In this document: one piece after another, positions 60,151 to 64,000 of the stretch | Position numbering within the stretch: position 1 is the first letter of the stretch | How the letters are laid out: each line of letters starts with the position of its first letter | From: Acanthopleura granulata | Taxonomy: Eukaryota > Mollusca > Polyplacophora > Chitonida > Chitonidae | Length of the DNA: 64,000 bases | Reading direction: 5' to 3' | Assembly (NCBI GenBank): GCA_016165875.1 | Contig: JABBOT010000016.1 | Span: 8,452,946 to 8,516,945, forward strand | Program-made: the position numbers and the translations under genes | The notes under the pieces: model-generated | What the model was told of the DNA's origin: nothing | What the model saw: only the letters and a program-made list of their open reading frames with translations | The model's database searches: none

Positions 60151-60824
60151 TGGATTATAAGGTAGCGCGTGGGAACGACAATCATACACTCAAAGTTACC
60201 AAATCACGAAATCCGGAATTATTCGAGGGTAATAAAATATGGCGTCTTTTCTGTGTGAGGTTATACTCGTAGCACTGTTTTCCGTGGGTGCTTAGAATGG
60301 ATACACAACCAACCCTCTCAGCCCAGCGCGAAGCGGCCGAATCTGGCGAATGATCCCGACGTGTGGACCATCCGGAGAGAGAGAGAGACGGGGAGCAGCA
60401 AAATCGTACACCGTTTTCTGATCGCTCCCGAATCAATTAACTGTGCGAATATTGTGGTCATTCATTCCATTTACTGAAGGATGGCTGGAAGCTCGCTCTC
60501 ATAGTGTCTCCATTATACAGCACATGCTCTCATAGCGAGACTTGCACAGTTCGACGAAACCAGTTGGACAATGTATATATGAGATATCGCTTACCAAAGT
60601 TTTACACACTGTCAGGTAAGTTGTTTATAGAAACCCATCGCTTGTTTCCCAGATCCATTGTGTGGTAAACACTGTACTGTTTAACAACTTGTCGGGTTTA
60701 TACCTCAGCCTAGTCAAGTGCAGGTGGACTATATATCCTCACTATACACATCCAATTCCAGGGTGGCTGTCATCTTAAAACTGAGGATCTTCCAATGCTT
60801 GCCTTGCTTGACCTTCAGTTTGTG

Positions 60825-61290
60825 GACAAACACCAAGTAGTGCAGCGCCAGGTGTCAGTATACTGTGGGGTAGGGTGGGCCATGGCGCCGAGTGCCTTCA
60901 GCATAGTCTTACAGTGAGGCAGCACTATAAATATGGCTATATAGAGCTCAATCAAGAGGAGGCACGAAGTAGCACACGGCCCGGTGTCAATAAACTGTGA
61001 TGTCTGGTGTCTTCTGTATGGTGGTTCAGTGAGGTAACACTATATATATGGCTATATAGAGCTCAATCAAGAGGAGACACCAAGTAGCACACGCCCCCGT
61101 GTCAATATACTGTGATGTCTGGTGTCTTCTGTAAGGTGTGACAGTGAGGTAGCAATGTAAATATGGCTATGTAGAGCTCAATCAAGAGGAGGCACCGAGT
61201 AGCACACGGCCCGGTGTCAGTATACTGTGACAGGTTACGCCATGGTTCCAGGCGTCTGTAAGAGGGTATTAAAGTGAGACAGGCCTGGGC
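60825..61290. repeat. ~115-bp tandem repeat, four units
   Basis: CACCAAGTAGCACAC-like words at 60830, 60963, 61079 and 61193 (periods 133, 116 and 114). Each unit contains GGTGTCAGTATACTGTGATG and, in the first three, ATGGCTATATAGAGCTCAAT. Non-coding by every frame. Confidence 0.85.
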
Positions 61291-63650
61291 ATCGGATAAT
61301 GATTCCAAAATCACAAAACTGTCCTAAACTTACAGGATACATGCACAGCCATTCTGTAGATGCGGATTATGGTTATGTGGAAAGATACTATGAAGGAATA
61401 CTATGTCCCACCCCCAAAAAATAAATTAAAAATAAAAATAATCCAAGAAGACTGTGCATTAAAGCCCATCTTTATCTAAGAAAACAATTTTTTTTACGTG
61501 TTAAATGTTCTTTGGGGAGGGGGTGGGGACATCCGACTGTGAAAAACGTTTTGCAGTTCTAACCGTATGGGGAAAGTTCTAACAGTATGGGAAACTCATA
61601 AAACGCAGTTAGGCTCAACTTATAGCTTGTCGGTATAGCACGCAGCCAGGCCTCCAAGTCCTCCGCTCCAACCGCTGTATTGTATGATAACGTCCTCAAA
61701 TGATAACGTCCAAACAGTTAATGCGTTTAAAATTGTTACAGATCTACCTCAGGAAGTTTTGTCCTGATCATTTTCTTAGGCTGTCATGACAAAATTGAAT
61801 ATTGGCGCTGAAGTCCAGATGAAACCTAAGGAAAATAATTAATATACATCGGAACCACAAAGTCATGCGGACTTAGCTTGACTTCAGTAAAGCCTATAAA
61901 GCCTCATCCCAAAATCCAATATTTTTTCTGCCGTCTGTTTACCCAAAAACCTATGATCCAGTAATTCCATTACAACAACAATTGGAGGTCGATGTAATTA
62001 ATTTAAGCCTCTGATTTTTAATTTAAAAAAAATCCTCATTTCCCTGCATGCATGTGTAGCTGACATATTGTTCCTTTCACTCGCTGTCACCCATCCGCGG
62101 CAAATCTGACAGCAAACAACACCAAACAGTCGTTACGACAAGAGAATCGTTTTCACCTTAACTCGAACGATGTGTAAATAAATGCGTACATCTACTGATA
62201 TTAGACATTCTGTACGTTTAAACACACTGGAAATTAAGTGTACCAGTGTATACATTTACGCCGGTCGCATGGGCTGCGGAAGTCGGTATGGGACTTACAA
62301 CACCAGACGTTTTTAAGTTCGTGAGCACTATTCCAACTACAGGTATGTTGAGTAATTATCTTCAGTTCATGTAAGAGCCTATGTCTCGAGCATTGAAGTT
62401 CCGGAGAGAAGGACACGTTGTGACCAATCAGTGTATCCCTCTTAATATGTGGAACGCAGATTTGGAACAAGATATTTAAATGAAGGTTTGCGATCAGAGA
62501 ATTCACTGGCCGACCTAGTTTATAAGGCAAATCCTTAACCTTAAACTTTTTAAACTGTAATGTTCGTTTCGAAGGAAGGTTTTTAATGCAGCAAAGTGAG
62601 AGAGAACCGTAACATTGGTTGGCGCACACGTCCAGTTTGCTTCAAATAAACTGATAAAAATAATTTTAAAAATGTGAGCTCAGAGAAAAAAACCATCGGT
62701 CTTCCATAGATTCGCGGCGCCCGATAATGGGCGACCAGGCGAGACGCCACGGTTCGCCGATACTCTTGCCTCATCACTGACTTCCGATCAATGGTCCCCA
62801 ACCGCTGTGATGTCGTCGATTAGTTAACGAGTAGAGCATCTAATATTTACAGTCACTAATGTACTGAAATGTATTTTTGCAGGTTTCCAAGCCTGATTCA
62901 AAAGGGTGCCAGTTGTAGGACATTGGGCGACCAATATATCGCGCATGTATGGTGATGCAAATAAGGTTCGGTATTTACGCATGGAGGCATGACCTGCGGG
63001 GTAAGGGAAACAGACAAAGTTGATCCTAGAAACGTCGTAATGGTGTGATGTTAATAAGGCCTATTTAATGAACACAAGAGTGGCAAATAGCCAGCGTTGA
63101 TCCAGGAATCGATGTAATACACTGTGATATAAACAAGATACTTTTTTAGATAAAACCCACGGTGCCTGAGACGGAAGTAGACCAAGTTGATTCTTTCACT
63201 GAGGGAAAAGGTTACGCCCTTGGCAGTAGAGGACAGAAGGAAAGTGTCAACGTTTAACAGGAAAGGTAGAATCGAAAAATCACAAGGTTTTACTTTACTT
63301 TTATATGAACGGAAGAGAAAAGCAGGATTAAGTAGGATTGGAAAGGGTCGGTGCAAGACAACGTTGATATGTTGTCCAAATGAACCAGTGAGGGATCAAG
63401 CTCAAGAGAACTCCTGAAGGGGCGGTGGAATTCGGTGGCGTGAATCATCCCTTCCTTAGGAAATCTGTACTTCATTGTACAGGAAATCACAGAAAAGAAA
63501 GAGTTTCAACTAATTACAACAGGAAATCGACTATGCCGCGTAAGGGTAAAGTAACAATCTCCTACAGTGTACTATTCAACTGACAGAACTCTGTATACCC
63601 CTAGAATAGGAGAACTTCTGTGCCTTCAAGTTCTTCAAGGGACATACCTG
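61290..63650. other. no gene recognised
   Basis: A 131-codon minus frame at 62234-62629 has no motif I recognise. Promoter and 5' UTR of the downstream receptor-like gene may be near the right end. Confidence 0.4.
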
Positions 63651-63686
63651 TATTTGTGCCTACTATTTATCTACGTATAGCCGAAC

Positions 63687-63744
63687 ATGGAATCAAAGAT
63701 GACGTGGGTAACCTTGGGACTTTTGATGATGTTATTCACCTCAG
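63687..63744 (+). CDS. signal-peptide exon of a second nAChR-like gene (partial, runs off the window)
   Basis: From the ATG at 63699 the exon reads MTWVTLGLLMMLFTS and ends TCA-G before GTAAGT. This matches exon 1 of the minus-strand receptor (MATVTLGLVLMFCTS, TCA-G before GTAAGG): 9 of 15 residues agree, and the length (46 nt), donor and phase 1 are the same. An in-frame ATG at 63687 would add four residues. The remaining exons must lie beyond 64000. The gene is head to head with the first receptor, about 13.8 kb apart. Function is inferred from this exon only. Confidence 0.65.
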
Positions 63745-63774
63745 GTAAGTTGTTATCCACCCATAAAACAGATA

Positions 63775-64000
63775 CCCCAGGGCGTTATATGATATGTCCA
63801 GGTTGTAGGTTATATCCCCCAGAAGCCTCCCACCAATGCGGTCACTGTGAGTTCAAACCAATTGTTGCTGGCTTCATCTCCGGTCGCACTTGGGGAGGTC
63901 TGCCAGCAACCTGCGGATAGTCGTGAGTTTCCTCGGGGCTCTGTCCCGTTTTCCTCCCACCATAATGCTGGCCACCGTAGTATAAGTGAAATATTCTTGA
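63775..64000 (+). mobile_element. SINE, cut by the window end
   Basis: Head side: GAAGCCTCCCACCAATGCGG, TGTGAGTTCAAACC. Body: GTCTGCCAGCAACCTGCGGA, TTTCCTCCCACCATAATGCT. Tail begins GAAATATTCTTGA at the window edge. It lies in the presumed first intron of the second receptor gene. Confidence 0.8.

Noticed and set aside
62234..62629. 131-codon minus frame as a gene
   Set aside because: No recognised motif and no supporting neighbouring exon; length alone is weak in this composition.

Overview
The window is eukaryotic nuclear DNA, most likely from a marine mollusc or another lophotrochozoan. It has long AT-rich introns with GT-AG borders, many tRNA-headed SINEs with (AATA)n-type tails, LINE, Ty3/gypsy and hAT-like remains, and an unusually dense set of minisatellites. 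The species is not determined; the phylum-level guess rests on the SINE style, the gene structures and the presence of at least two related receptor genes. There is no operon, CRISPR array or other prokaryotic feature.

Three protein genes could be rebuilt exon by exon with consistent splice phases. (1) A five-exon gene on the minus strand (12.1-17.8 kb) encodes a 428-residue type I membrane protein with one luminal EF-hand and a long acidic, Ser-rich tail; I do not recognise its family. (2) A 14-exon gene on the plus strand (25.6-38.3 kb) encodes a 495-residue orthologue of RNPC3, the U11/U12-65K protein of the minor spliceosome. (3) A six-exon gene on the minus strand (42.1-49.9 kb) encodes a 444-residue nicotinic-acetylcholine-receptor-like subunit. 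At 63.7 kb on the plus strand a signal-peptide exon closely matches exon 1 of gene 3, in length and phase as well as sequence. A second receptor gene therefore probably starts there, head to head with gene 3, and runs out of the window.

Layout: 0-4.7 kb has no gene and holds minisatellites; 4.8-8.2 kb is a broken LINE with a nested SINE and an internal 92-bp amplification; 8.2-9.6 kb has a 21-bp array and a gypsy pol remnant; 12.1-17.8 kb is the EF-hand gene, with large satellite-like arrays in its first intron; 20.7-25.4 kb is a hAT-like element with terminal inverted repeats, ending about 190 bp before the RNPC3 start codon; 25.6-38.3 kb is RNPC3; 38.4-41.6 kb is a SINE-rich gap between two convergent genes; 42.1-49.9 kb is the receptor; 50-63.6 kb is repeat-rich with no confident gene; the possible second receptor starts at 63.7 kb.

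The strongest observation is that the last RNPC3 intron has textbook U12-type signals: GTATCCTTT at the 5' end and TTCCTTAAC 11 nt before the 3' AG. A gene for a minor-spliceosome protein would thus need the minor spliceosome for its own expression. The second is a tandem array next to receptor exon 2 whose units carry near-identical copies of that exon's real 5' splice site. I found no clearly novel multi-gene system.
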